Of a stretch of 64,000 nt of DNA, positions 24,801 to 36,100 are shown piece by piece (the stretch's first letter is position 1; every line of letters starts with the position of its first letter). The notes under the pieces are model-generated. The model worked only from the letters and a program-made list of their open reading frames with translations, searched no databases and had not been told where the DNA came from. This stretch comes from Punctularia strigosozonata HHB-11173 SS5 (Eukaryota; Basidiomycota; Agaricomycetes; Corticiales; Punctulariaceae), in assembly GCF_000264995.1 (NCBI RefSeq), contig NW_006767433.1, positions 3,289,521 through 3,353,520 of the forward strand, read 5' to 3'. Position numbers and translations under genes: made by a program.

Positions 24801-25800
24801 CGTGCTTCTGAATCAAGAAGTCCGTCACTTTTTTGTGGTTGCTGGTCTTGCTCTCCCGCAGGAGATCCTTCGGAATGCGCACCCGGATAAGGCGGCGAGA
24901 CCCGAGATAGCGCCCGAAGAGACACGACTTGCGCATCTCCAACGGTAACAGACGCAAAGAATATTTGCCGTCATCCGATTGCTCTAGCGTGAGCTGCTGC
25001 TGCACGCGACCACCGTACCAGTCGTTGACGTCTTTCCACTCCCCTCTGAGTCCAAGGCCACGCCCAGTACCCTCTATTATCGCAGCCTGCTCGCGATCAA
25101 GCTCAGCCCTGGGTTCGGTGATCAGAGTTGTGCCGACCCAGAGTGAATAGTCGTACCAGATGGGTGTCTGCTTGGCAGATGCAGGAGCGCGTTTACCTGG
25201 TATCAGCACCTCAGCGACTCTGGGTCCGCTTTCGGCGTTGGCTCCCCTTAGTTTGTCGAGTGCCGACGCCTTCACGTCATCCCATGTCCATAAGCCTTTC
25301 TGTATTCCGCGACAGATCTCTAACTGTACACCCCATGCGATACGTTTGCCGTCGAACATAGATTGCACCCTTTTATCGTGGGCGATGACGTTGATCGTGC
25401 TGGCGGACGGCTCAACGGCGTCTGCCGCCCGATTCTGGGAGGATGATCCGTTTCCGTTCCGCGCGAGCAGCCCGGCGGGATCACGAATGGGCCCATTCGC
25501 GTCAGATCCTGGGCCAAAGACGGCGGAGGACGTTGCGGCGCGCCGGAGAGGCCGTGAACTACCGGAGCCGGGAGCCCCTGGTTGGGAGGCTCCGACGGCT
25601 GCGGAAGTTTCTGCTCTGAAAAGCTGCCCACGTTGGGGCGCGTCCGGGGCCTGACCGGGACCATGTACGTCCTCAACCTGGCGCGCACGAGGGGTGAAAT
25701 TCGGGGCAGGGATCCGACCGGAGTCCCCGACATGGACATCGTGGCGCAGACCCGTGGACTGTGTCCGTCGGCGACCTTCTGACAGCGCGGTCTTTGCCAT
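21870..25800 (-). CDS. RNA-dependent RNA polymerase (RNAi type)
   Basis: Cellular RdRP of the QDE-1/SAD-1/RDR family, which makes dsRNA for quelling or related silencing. Conserved blocks on the minus strand are MTDGCGWMNGAALTMI and LQGRIGGSKGLWIL (24190-24330), GVLNPGEIYFSST (near 23490), YRNPCRLPSDVQ (near 23320) and YSTKGDQSLPSWLAGG (near 23160-23200). The catalytic DADGDIAVIIL follows, assembled across a 12-nt exon (23088-23099) flanked by introns 23100-23151 and 23032-23087. All three catalytic Asp are present in that joint. The C-terminal domain continues through SRTDDNFLEDNFES and FGYDDPQTVRLGYMYVR, ending with QVADDE at 21870. The start is uncertain: the coding frame is open above 25800 without an ATG, so I use the first in-frame ATG (MAKTALSEGRRR). 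An upstream exon starting at the ATG at 25921 (MAQTISNAG) is possible. Confidence 0.9.
23088..23099 (-). other. 12-nt micro-exon carrying the RdRP catalytic Asp codons
   Basis: Minus-strand exon ATGCCGATGGAG between acceptor CGAAG and donor GTAAAT. With G from the previous exon and AC from the next it encodes D-A-D-G-D, which completes the family motif GGDxDGD. Skipping it keeps the frame and removes four residues (leaving AGGD-IAVI), which would destroy the active site. Confidence 0.7.
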
Positions 25801-26382
25801 CTTCAACGGCGACTCGGGCGACGGCGGGGTCTCGGGGACGGGCGAAGGATCGTCCCATGATCGTTTCCTCGTGGGCGTCGAGGTCAAGATCCGTGCCTGC
25901 GTTGGATATCGTTTGCGCCATTCCGGATCCGACACTGTTGCTCGCTGATCAGCGCTCGTTGGTCGCGGTCAAGCATGGACTCGGCTGGCACTCGCGTTGG
26001 TTAAAATCTGTTATCGAATCCCAGGCCGATAGTTCGTCTTCGTCGGATGACCATGCAAACTCTGTGGAACTGGGCATGGTGGGCGATCGCACGCAAGACC
26101 AACAAGAGGTAACAAAGCGAGCCCGTGTCTCAACGGAATCGATTGGCCTTATGTATGGATTGTGACCGCGGGACTGAGGATGTCTCCTCACGCCGATGGC
26201 ATCCGTCCAATTGCAAGCTATCCTATTTGCGGCCAGTGCACTCTCCCACCAAACATAGCGCTGGACGTCGCTTCGTCCCGCGCTGTCGCGTTTTATAACA
26301 GCTCAGCGCTCAGCGTGCACAGCGTGCACGAGGATACAAGCATTCCACTCCGTGCATATACCTAGTATAGTAAAAACGATAT
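25801..26382. other. upstream region of the RdRP gene
   Basis: Tandem gap on the minus strand between the RdRP start and the malic enzyme stop. It probably contains RdRP 5' UTR, perhaps a first coding exon (an ATG at 25921 opens MAQTISNAGTDLDLD in another frame), and the promoter. No other coding sequence is supported. Confidence 0.4.
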
Positions 26383-28638
26383 TCACAACTGTCCTTGCGG
26401 GTCATACTCGTATTTCCCGTATATCGGCTCCCAAATCGCTTCTTTCACCTTCTGCCGCACTACATCCACCATATCCTTGGAGTCTGCACCTGTGCGCCAT
26501 TCGACCTCGGCGTTGCCTTCGATCAGGGCTCGGTGCGCGACGGCACAGGCAACCTCGTAGTTCACCTGAGGCGAGTCCCCAAAGTCAGGCAGGAGCGCGT
26601 CGTCCGGGTCCTTGAGAGCAGGCGAGAGCGAGGCGAGGCGGCGAGCGCCGGCGATGATCATGGTATCGGACACGATGCGCGACTTAGATATTATGGCACC
26701 AAAGCCCAGGCCGGGGTATATGAGCGCATCTATAAAGTAGGTATGAATTCATGCATCATCGCTTGGTAAGAGTTGCTTCTGGGGTGCTTACTGTTACACT
26801 CTGCGATGCTTTCGTCGCGCATCAGAATATTGGCTGAGTTACGGGAAGAGGAACTCACACATAATCTTTGCCGTTGGGCATCTTGGCAGGTGGGAAAGGA
26901 CTTCCGGTCGCCAACAATGCCTTGCCGGCCGTCCAATCGTTCGCGTCCTTCGGATCCACTTCAACCAGTTTGCTGGGATTGCTCAACGGGAAGATGATGG
27001 GCCTATCACACCCTTTGGCCATCTCCTTGATGACTTGTTCCGTGAATGCGCCCCCGCGCGTCGAGGTCCCGATCAGCACGGTCGGCTTAATGTGCTTCAC
27101 CACGTCGAGTAAAAAGAGTTGACCTTCCGACGATTTCGTGGCGTCGACCCACTCTGAATCCGGCCGGAGCCACTCCTCAAGGCCAGGACGCACTTTCCCC
27201 GCCTTGGATAAGGACTCGGTAAGGAGACCAAACTTGTCGATGAGGTAAAACCTCTTGTTCGCCTCTTCCTTGGAGGTGTCGTCGAGTTCTTTCATCGCAT
27301 CCCTGAGCTGCTTCGCAATTCCGAGGCCTGCGGATCCCGCGCCAAAGATGATTATCCGCTGGTCGCTCAGCTTCGTCTTCGTTACGCCTATAGCTGACAT
27401 GAGGGCCGCAAGAGTGACGGCCCCTGTGCCTTGGCTATTCCCAGTCAATGAGACGGACACCGCGAATGCCGTATCAAACCCACATATCATCATTGAAGAC
27501 TGCGTGTTGTTCGTGGTATCGCTCGAGCAGTCGCTGAGCGTTGGTGACGCCAAAGTCCTCGAAATGTAACAGACTGTGCGGGTGATGTTTCCGGACTATC
27601 TGAACGAACTTGTCCATGAAGTCATCGTACTCCTTTCCTCTGACCCTTTCATGTTTCCATCCCTGGAGTGGTCGATGGTCGTTACAGTGCATCAAAAATG
27701 GCTCCCCGAAACACGATACTCACCACATAAAGCGGGTCATTCAACAGCTCTTGATTATCTGTGCCGACATCGAGGACCACTGGAAGAGCTCGCGATGGGT
27801 CTATGCCTCCTATGAGGCTGATGCCAAAGAGTCAGTACAGCCATCAGCTATCCCAGACGTCATCATCGACACCTACGTATAAACAGCGGCCTTGGCAGTT
27901 GAAATCTGTCATCGCGAAAATAAGTCGAGGTAACCAACAGAACGTTTAGCTAGAGACTCACGCCGATTGCCTGTTTCAGATATTAGCATTCCTGTTATCA
28001 CGGCGTTTTTACGCGACTTACCCCAACACCTTGATCGCCTATGCCGAGGATGGCTTCACCATCAGAGCATACAACGAGGTCAATAGCCCGGCCTTGGGCC
28101 TGTTCGAGATAGTTTTCTTCCATCGAATCTTGATGGGGGAATGAAAGATAAAGACCCTCGGCCTTGCGATAGAGGTGCGAGTAATCGGCGATAGCATCGG
28201 CCTACGATCGCTGGGGTAAGACTCGCAATCGAACTCTGCCAAATGCTGGCTGAAGTATGCACCTCTGTGGGCGTGTATATGATGGGCATGAGCTCGCGAA
28301 GATTCCTGCGCAAGCTGGGCGGTCACAGTTATATCAGGCAGTGACTGTGACTTCAGGCAGCTGAAGACGGACAGTTCGAAGTACAGCACCCAATTCTGCT
28401 CCTTCATGCTCTGCATGAAGGTGTTCTTCCCGAGCGGTGTAGTGCGGCTCTGGAGCTGAGCGTACGCCCGTGCACATTGCTCGTCCAGTGTGTTGACTTG
28501 AGACGGCATGCGTCCGGTGAGGCCGAACGCCTTGCGCTCATCGATGGTGAACGCGGTCCCTTTGGACCATCGGGGATTGTGCAGCAGCGCTTCGCCGCGC
28601 AAGGCGAGCTTGAAGACGTGATCGGGCTGGACTGGCAT
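26383..28638 (-). CDS. malic enzyme (NAD(P)-dependent, decarboxylating)
   Basis: Oxidatively decarboxylates L-malate to pyruvate and CO2, giving NAD(P)H. The start [15 protein letters not shown] is at 28638. The family N-terminus [20 protein letters not shown] is followed by [15 protein letters not shown] and [11 protein letters not shown]. An intron after TE then joins [16 protein letters not shown]. Next come [30 protein letters not shown] and the metal/substrate segment [33 protein letters not shown] is split by an intron whose donor is GTGGGT near 27489. The nucleotide-binding [14 protein letters not shown] lies near 27330, and IFPLSNPSK near 26980. The C-terminus ends [10 protein letters not shown]. 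The protein is near the usual 550-600 residues with no obvious mitochondrial presequence, so a cytosolic location is likely but unproven. Confidence 0.94.
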
Positions 28639-28882
28639 GGTTGATAGCAAGAGGCGTATCGATTGTGGCTGCTGGCGCCGACAGGCAGACGGTGCCCTAA
28701 GAATACGTGCGGTGCATGGCTCGAGTCCATGGTCGGCGTCATCGCGATCATCGTCGAAGGCGGCGGCAGCTGCCGGGCGACAAGAATAAGCGCCTCCTCT
28801 TCGGCCACATCGCTCTATTCTCCTCCCTCCATTCCATTCTACGTACGCCCTCCAGACCCGCAGCCCCTCCCAGCACTCGACC

Positions 28883-29693
28883 ATGGGTCAATGGACACAG
28901 TATGACGAGGTCGAGCTCACATGTCTCCGATGTTGCTGACCATACTGATTCGCGGCTCTTCAGGATGACTATCGTCTCCCCGAAGGCATGAAGAGGGTCG
29001 GCTATGATGCCGACACTCAAACGTACTATTACCGAGACCAAAGCGGTACTTTATATCAGGGGCCGGAGGGAGCGCAGTATGGCGAATTGCGCCCAGGTAG
29101 GTATCTTCCCCTAGCGCATATCATGACGGACACCGTCCGGACATATAACCTCATCGCCCATTCTCCGGGAGACCAGTCTCTGACGATTCACTCTTAGTTT
29201 CCGATGCGCCCGCGCCGCTTGCTGGTACGCTGGGGGAGGACCTCGAAGCGGCGCCGACCCAGCGGGATGGCTTTGCTCCGCTGCCTACAGACGAGGTGAG
29301 ATGGAAACTTGGTAACCAGCTTTGGGCTCCAAATTTCTGACTTAGCACTAGAACTCGCGGCACTATCGAGTCTCCTCGCCCTACAGAACACTCTTCCCCT
29401 TCTTCCTCATCATAGCAACCTTCCTTCTCCTCGTATGGCGCATCATCCTCGTCCCATCCTCAAACCCTCCGCCCCCGCCGTGCGCGCAGGGCACTCAAGC
29501 ATATTATATCAGTAACGGCGACACATGCTGGAAGATATCTCGAATCCATGGCATCAAGGTTCAAGATCTCCTCGACGCAAACCCCACTATTGAATGTCAG
29601 CGGCTCTCAGTCGGCACCAGAGTTTGCATCCCACCCAAGGTGGCAAACACAGTACGAAGGGGTTCAAGGGTATCGCCAAGGCGAAATCGCTGA
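28883..29693 (+). CDS. LysM-domain membrane protein
   Basis: Four exons reconstruct cleanly. MGQWTQYDE joins DDYRLPEGMKRVGYDADT. ELRP (donor after 29098) joins VSDAPAPLAGTLGEDL. PLPTDE (donor after 29295) joins NSRHYRVSSPYRTLF. A single hydrophobic helix (near 29395-29455) is followed by a Pro-rich spacer and one LysM module: YYISNGDTCWKISRIHG, then VQDLLDANPTIEC and LSVGTRVCIPP. It ends in a short basic tail (SPRRNR). LysM modules bind chitin or other N-acetylglucosamine polymers. With no signal peptide and an internal helix, the protein is probably a type II membrane protein displaying LysM outside or in the lumen. The N-terminal YDADTQTYYYRDQSG segment is a conserved-looking module I cannot name. 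About 190 residues. Confidence 0.82.
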
Positions 29694-29921
29694 GAGGCAT
29701 GACATATCATCGTGGTCTCAGGCTTTTTTCACGATAAACTTCACAGACTTTAGTTACGGATTTGGATCATCGTCGACCTGAGCAGTTTCTGTACTATAGC
29801 ACTGGACATGTATATATATGCCTCCGCAATGAATCCATTGATTGGTAGTATGTGATGATATATTGTTCTCAGAGAGGAAAGAGTGCGGATAGTCATCAAT
29901 GTGCGGCTGGCCTCGTGTTCA

Positions 29922-31444
29922 TCATGAGACTTTGGCAACTTCAAAGCCCTGCAAAACGTTGGCGACGTTATCGCCAATAGAATCAAGATGATATCCTCTG
30001 TAGCTCCAGTCAGTCGGCATAGAAAGAGTTCCGGACGATTACTGACCCTTCCAGCACAAACAGTGTCGGCCGAGCGATGGAACGGATGGATTCGCCTATT
30101 CGCCTGTAGCATGGGGTGGTGATATTGAACTTGCAGATCGGATCATGTTCGTGGGTGTCCACACCGAGACTGCATGCGAGAGTTGACGCGACCTTCCCAC
30201 TCCATCGAGAAAGAACACACCTGACTATTACAAACGTTGGACGAAATTTCTTGATTCTGTCTGTTGCTTTCGACAATGCGTCCAGATACTGTTCGTCACC
30301 CGTTTCCTGTGGGAGTGGCATGTTGACATTAAAGCCAACGCCAGCGCCAGCGCCCTCCTCGGCTCTGGAACCGGTGAAGTCTACACTAGATGTTGGGTGA
30401 TGACAATCATCACGGACTGAACGAGCTTACAGGGAAAGTCGTTCTCGGCGTGCAAAGAAACGTAAAGTACTGATTCATCCGAGTAGAACATTTCCTGCGC
30501 TGTCCTTCGTTCAGACAGACCACGACATGGGATACAGTAGCTGTCGACTCACTCCCGTTACCATGGTGGTAATCGATGTCGAGAATAGCTATAGGGCATC
30601 GAGATTTGTCAAGGGACTGGAAGCACCTCGCTGCAATCGCAACATTGTTGAAAAAGCAATAGCCTCCTGATATTGTAGATCCCGCGTGATGACCAGGGGG
30701 GCGCCTTCCTTGACATCAGTTGAGGACAGGATTCTGAAGAACGGCGGGCCTAATATATCGTACGATAGAGCAAATACGGCTGGGCATGAACTTTTCGTTG
30801 GATTCCCCAACGTGGTCAGGTATCTGGCAGCAGAAAGGGTAACACGGGCTGATGCAACCGCAGCTTTGTAGGTATCTGCGTCGAGATGAATATGCATGTA
30901 TCTCAAAGCCGATCGAGAAATAGTGGAAACACAGCGAACCTTTGGTGATGGGTGCGGACAGATCGAAACAATAGATGCCTATTTTTGTGAGTGTAAGCCA
31001 AAGTACAGCGAGGCACAGGATGCCACGCTTCCTGACCTGCTTGTGCGATGATGGTCGAGATCGACTGGTTTGCGGGTGCTGTGGTCAATAGCTTTGGGTG
31101 GGGGAAGGTCTCGGGAATAACAGCAGCCTGACAGGGATGGATGTTGACTGCAACCCTGGAACAACGCAGCTTGACGGTACCTTGTCGCCACCGTCTTCTA
31201 CCCAGCGGTCATAGGCCGTCTCTAGGTATTGCACGTAGTCGCGTCCGTGAACAGAGAGAATGAATCGCAGAGCATTGATATCTGGATCTGCATGATCCAT
31301 GATCTCGAACGTGCCCCGCCTGCGAAGGACGTCCTTAATCTTCGATATCCTCGTAGGGCTCTCTAGGTATGGCACGGGTTTGCCAGACAGGATTTCATGT
31401 TGGGGGTTGTGGCTGAGGCAGACAGGATCGCTATACACTCTCAT
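29922..31444 (-). CDS. histone deacetylase family protein (acetylpolyamine amidohydrolase-like)
   Basis: Zinc-dependent deacetylase of the class II HDAC / acetylpolyamine amidohydrolase group. The start MRVYSDPVCLSHNPQHEI is at 31444. Motifs in order are DYVQYLETAYDRW, YCFDLSAPITKG (near 30960), PPGHHAGSTISGGYCFFNN (30640-30690), the metal/active-site stretch AILDIDYHHGNG (near 30560), MFYSDESVLYVSLHAENDFP, VGFNVNMPLPQETGDEQYL, LGVDTHEHDPICKF and LEGGYHLDSIGDNVANVL. The His-His charge-relay pair and metal-binding D-x-H are all visible. The last intron (donor GTCAGT near 30052, acceptor CTACAG) is required to make LEGGYHLD and brings the stop to 29922. The substrate may be acetylated polyamines or proteins; the sequence alone does not decide. 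The gene is divergent from the U1A-like gene, 208 bp apart. Confidence 0.9.
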
Positions 31445-31652
31445 ATGTGAGACAGTGATGCGAGAACGCGTAGGAGAGATGGTGAGGAAACAAAACACAG
31501 GGATCCGGAGAAGGTATTGAAGGTCGAGATTAAGCTCAGTATAGGTCTTTACGGGCGCCTGACTTTTAGCGCGCTTGCTGAACACCTGCCCACTACTTAC
31601 CGTGACCAAGGATCTCGCCTATCCCCGAGCTCGCCGCTCAATACTGGATCCC

Positions 31653-32794
31653 ATGGCCGATACTCAACCGTCTGCGTCTCTCGAAGTTCCTGAAGGTGCG
31701 GTTGGGCTCAATGGCGCACATATGGACACGAGCTCCGTTCAAACCCCCACGCAAGCGGCCGTGAAGCCGGTAGAGGAAGAAGCGACCGAAACACTGTATA
31801 TCCAGAACCTGAACGAACGAATAAAGATACCAGGTGAGTGATCATACTGGCTTGATGTGAGGCATGTACGATCACGATATAACAAATTTGCCAGTGCTCA
31901 AGCAGTCCTTACGCGGTCTCTTCAAGACGTATGGGGATGTTCTCGACGTGGTCGCCCATAGGAACTTGCGGATGCGAGGGCAAGCATTCGTATCTTTTGA
32001 CAACGCGGATATAGCGAAGAAAGCTTTGAAGGAAGTACGAGGTTTCCCGTTGTACGGAAAGCCGATGGTACGTCCCTTCTTGCTTGTGTCATAGCGCGTC
32101 AGCTGAACCGCGTTTTCCAGCAAATATCCTTCGCCAAGACACGGTCGGACGCCGTTGTAAAACGGCTAGACCCAGATCACTACGACGACCATAAATCCCG
32201 GAGACTCCAGCACAAAAGTACGCCTCATACCCACGATTCAACATAGCGTGTCACGCTGACACCACTCGTAGAGGAAACCCGCTATACGAATCCCATAAAA
32301 GCGAAGTTCCGCGCTAAGAGATTGGCAGCCGAAGGTGCGCCGGCGTGCTCTCAGATTTGCGTATACTGACCGCCCCTGATTGTAGTGGATGGTGGGGCAG
32401 CTGTGCCAGCACCTAAGCGACCCAACGTGCAAATGCCGGACGAATACCTGCCTCCTAACAAGATTCTCTTCTTGCAAAATCTACCAGAAACTGTCACGAA
32501 GGACCAACTCATGGCGTTGTTCTCACAGTCAGTTCTTGATAACGGATAGGATCGCAATTTCCTGATTCACCGTCTTTTTAGGTACCCCAACCTCTACGAA
32601 GTCCGTCTCATCCCGACGAAGAAGGATATTGCTTTCGTCGAGTACATGGATGAGGGAAGCGCTACTGTTGCTAAGGAGGCATTGCACAACTACAAGTTGG
32701 ATGGCGAGAATAAGATCAAGGCAAGGACACATGCAATTCTCATCAGAACTGACAGTTGATCATGTCTTGGTAGATCACATTTGCCAGGAAATAA
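31653..32794 (+). CDS. U1A/U2B''-like snRNP protein with two RRMs
   Basis: Spliceosomal RNA-binding protein of the SNRPA/SNRPB2 family, binding U1 or U2 snRNA stem-loops in the nucleus. The start is the ATG at 31653 (MADTQPSASLEVP). RRM1 has RNP2 ETLYIQNLNERIKIP and, across an intron, VLKQSLRGLFKTYGDVLDVV with RNP1 RGQAFVSFDN. The linker after YGKPM/QISFAKTRSDAVV is basic. RRM2 has NKILFLQNLPETVTK and RNP1-like DIAFVEYMDEGSA, ending KIKITFARK at 32794. Five or more short exons. The single fungal protein may do the work of both U1A and U2B''; which one cannot be told here. Confidence 0.92.
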
Positions 32795-33107
32795 TTCTCC
32801 CGTTTATTTCGTCATCGAGACGTATCGTCTTCTTCTGTACTGCTGCGCTCAACGCCCGCACTACGTTTTGGACTGGTTGGTCTGTCCATGAAGTTGCACG
32901 CCTCATGTATCTCCCTGACAGCTGCTCATGGGGGAGGTTTGTATTATGCACATTATGTTGCCTACCAGGCAGCTACGTATACTAGTTCAAACATGCATGC
33001 AAGTGTAATCGCGACGGTGCTCCGTCAAAGAAAGCATGGCGACAAAACGGATGTGCAGGGGCCGATCAATAATTACAATTAATTACAATTCTACCGTTCA
33101 GCACGCC
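32795..33107. other. convergent intergenic gap
   Basis: About 310 bp between the 3' ends of the U1A-like and Raptor genes. It holds a short AT-rich repeat (aattacaattaattacaat) near 33068 and no coding sequence I can support. Confidence 0.4.
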
Positions 33108-36100
33108 TCAGCTTCCGATGGGAGCTGCAGGAGGTAATTTGCACCCAAGAATTCGCACTACAAGGGATGAGTGATCGTGGTTCGCTGACTTATGCATGAA
33201 GTACTTACCGGAACCATCGGGCCCGCCAACAGCATACAGCATCTCCTGAGGATGGAAAACTAACGAATTCCAGCGAGGCATGTACGCAGACGGATAGGGC
33301 TTGGAAGGAGCCGCAGTAAGCGTAGTCGGAACGTTCAATGAAGACAGTGGTGTCGTGGACTTCACGTTATATACTGATACACGTTGGTGACGGTATTGGG
33401 TCAAGTTGATGGCGGACGTGCTGGTTGAACAAGCAATCAGAAGGTACCGTCCGTTCTTGTAAAAAATACCGCACTTACGCTGCGAATACGCCAGTGTGCG
33501 GGTGTACGTCGAAGGCGGCCAGGCCGTTCGGATACAGATCCCATGCCTTGAAGTATCCAGCGTCATCCCCACGTAGGTCCCAAAGCTTGACTTCTCCATC
33601 CAAGCTAACACGTACACGGTCAGAGACTGATCGCTGCTGCTGGTGAAATGTTGCTCACCCCGCGGAGAAGAACCGTTGTCCGTATAGCGGGTGGTAACGA
33701 ACGCTCTGTACCCAGGAAGAGTGCGCGCGATATGACCGAACGATAGCATCCTCTTCGTCCAGACGCCGATCAAACACCTTGATCGTGCCATCACCAAAGC
33801 TAGCGACGAATGTCTGAGAGGTAACATCGTCCGAAACCATGGCAGTCACAGGGCTCTCAGTGTTCGTATCGTAGTTCTGTGACACGCCCTGAGTCGATTG
33901 AACGTGCAAGCTACCAGGAAGCACTCAGCACTCACTAGGACGCCGTTCTCGGTGTGCGCATCCCACAACCTGATGTGGCGCGAGTCTCCTCCGGTCAGTA
34001 AAGTTCCACTGGTCTGGGTCCAATCCATGACTAGTCCGGCGCCTCGACTCATATGTAAACCGTCCGGCATGACACGGAACGAGCTGACCATCTGTACTTC
34101 TCCTTGCTCGACCGTGGGATCGTAGTTCCGGTAAAGGCGCACAACGCCATCCGCTACACAAAATCAGCGACTGCAAGCCCGCCGAATGCAGGAAATATAC
34201 CTGATCCAGCCATAACAATGCCACCGACGTCTTGGTTGATGATGTGCAGTGACGTGATTCCCGCGCCTGCGCTACTGCCATTAAACCACTTGTTGAGTTG
34301 CTTGCGACGTGACCAGTCCCAAACACTGGACATCGCTGTTTTAGCCGTACGCCATTGCGAGGGGATGACTACTGACCTGATCATGTCGCGTTCGTCGGCG
34401 ATGATGAGGTGCTGGTCGTACGCATGAAACGTCATGGACAATGGGATGCCAGGGGTGTATAACGTCCGGACAGGTCGGTCCCATTGGCAATTGTCTGAGA
34501 AATTCAGCCTTCAGAGGCGGAAAGGAGTTTACCCTCGCAGTGCTTACCAGCATGTTTGGCCTGCTTCTCGGTCTCTTTGATCACTTGATCAATCCTGGAC
34601 TGTCGCCAGACAAGATAGTTGTATTGAACACTTCCTGGCTCGTCATTTTCCGCTTGCTGCAACAGACCATGATAAACAAGAATTACGACAAACATTCGAG
34701 TCTGTCTTACCCTCATCTGCGGCTCCTTGAAGTATTCAGCGCACCAGTCCCAGAAGCGGCTCTTGAGCGGCAGCACATCGCGGATGCCTACGCCCGTACC
34801 TAAACCACCCACGACACTCATGGTGGAGTCCATCGAATGCGTGCTGCCTACAGGACTTGTGAGCCCTCCTTGCATGCTATGCATATGTCGCCGAGATGCA
34901 CCGGTCCTGCGCCTTGCCCGCAAACGCTCGAAGTCCTCCTCCATAAGCGCCTCCATGACATCCGCAGGGTCGAACTGGGGCGTGCGCGCCTGCTCCGATG
35001 GTGCCGGAGATGGAGTCCGCGTCCTGAAGCCGGGTTCGGGGCTGAGGGAGTACGGTGACGTGTATCGCGCGAGGTTCAAGTTCGGCGATGGAGGTCGGGA
35101 AAGGTCCTGTCGTTCATGGCGAGCTGGAATAGTTGTGCCCCGAGAAGACGAGGACTCATCCAGTGAAGGGAATGCGACTCCACCGGCGAAACCACGAAGC
35201 ACGCTTGCAACGGACGACGCGCGCTTCAATGTATTACTGACGCTGTTCGTGATTGCGCCACCGACTGAGTCGGCTCTGGTTATGGACGGACGGATCTTGT
35301 CGGTCGTCACGGCTGTGGCCGTCGATGCCAACGAGGTGAGGGATGGTACGCGCGAACGATGCCCATTCGCGACCGGGGACCGCGGCGCGGGTGGGGTCCG
35401 TGGTGCTTTGACGGAGCATGAAGGGATCTTGGTGAAGGGCGAATCGAGAAGGAGCGCTATAATGTAGTCGACAAGTGTTTGGGCGTTCGCAGCAACCTCG
35501 GGATACGGATCCACGGAGTATTCCAGCAGGAAGCAGAATATAGTGTAGAAAGAAGACAACAACACACGATTCTCCTCGCGCAGCTGTTCGTCGTCGGCGA
35601 AGTTGTCCAACCATTCTGCAAGCGCCTGGGCTGAGACGTCATCATCGTCATCGTCGCCGTACGCGTCGCGCCGCGTACCAACCCCCCTTCGCTCGCGCTC
35701 GTCCTCCTCCCAATGAATCCACGCACAGATGACAAAGTGACCCCGCCACTCCTTGACGAGGCAACTAATGAGCACGATGAGCTCCTTTTTGACCATCGGG
35801 CTTGCATCGTCTTGTAACGTGAGCGTAGCGGCCGTGACGACGGCGGTCTCCATCCTGAAATGTGTCCGCTCCTCGAGCTGTGGCATGCTCCCGCTCCCAC
35901 CTCCACCTGGTTTATCCTCCGCCGCGCTTCCACTGGCTCCGAGAAACGTGCCGAGTGCGTACAGCGCCGCCGCGCGCACCTCAGGAGAGTCGTCCTGCAA
36001 GATCTCGAGTAGCTTGTCCTGCGTGCCGGTGTCGACGCCGTACACCTTGATCTCGTCATTCGAGTCCCAAAGCTGGGCGATGCAAAGCGCAACCCACTGC

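Noticed and set aside
33060-33090. Short aattacaatt repeat near the Raptor 3' end
   Set aside because: Too short and simple to call a mobile element or functional site.
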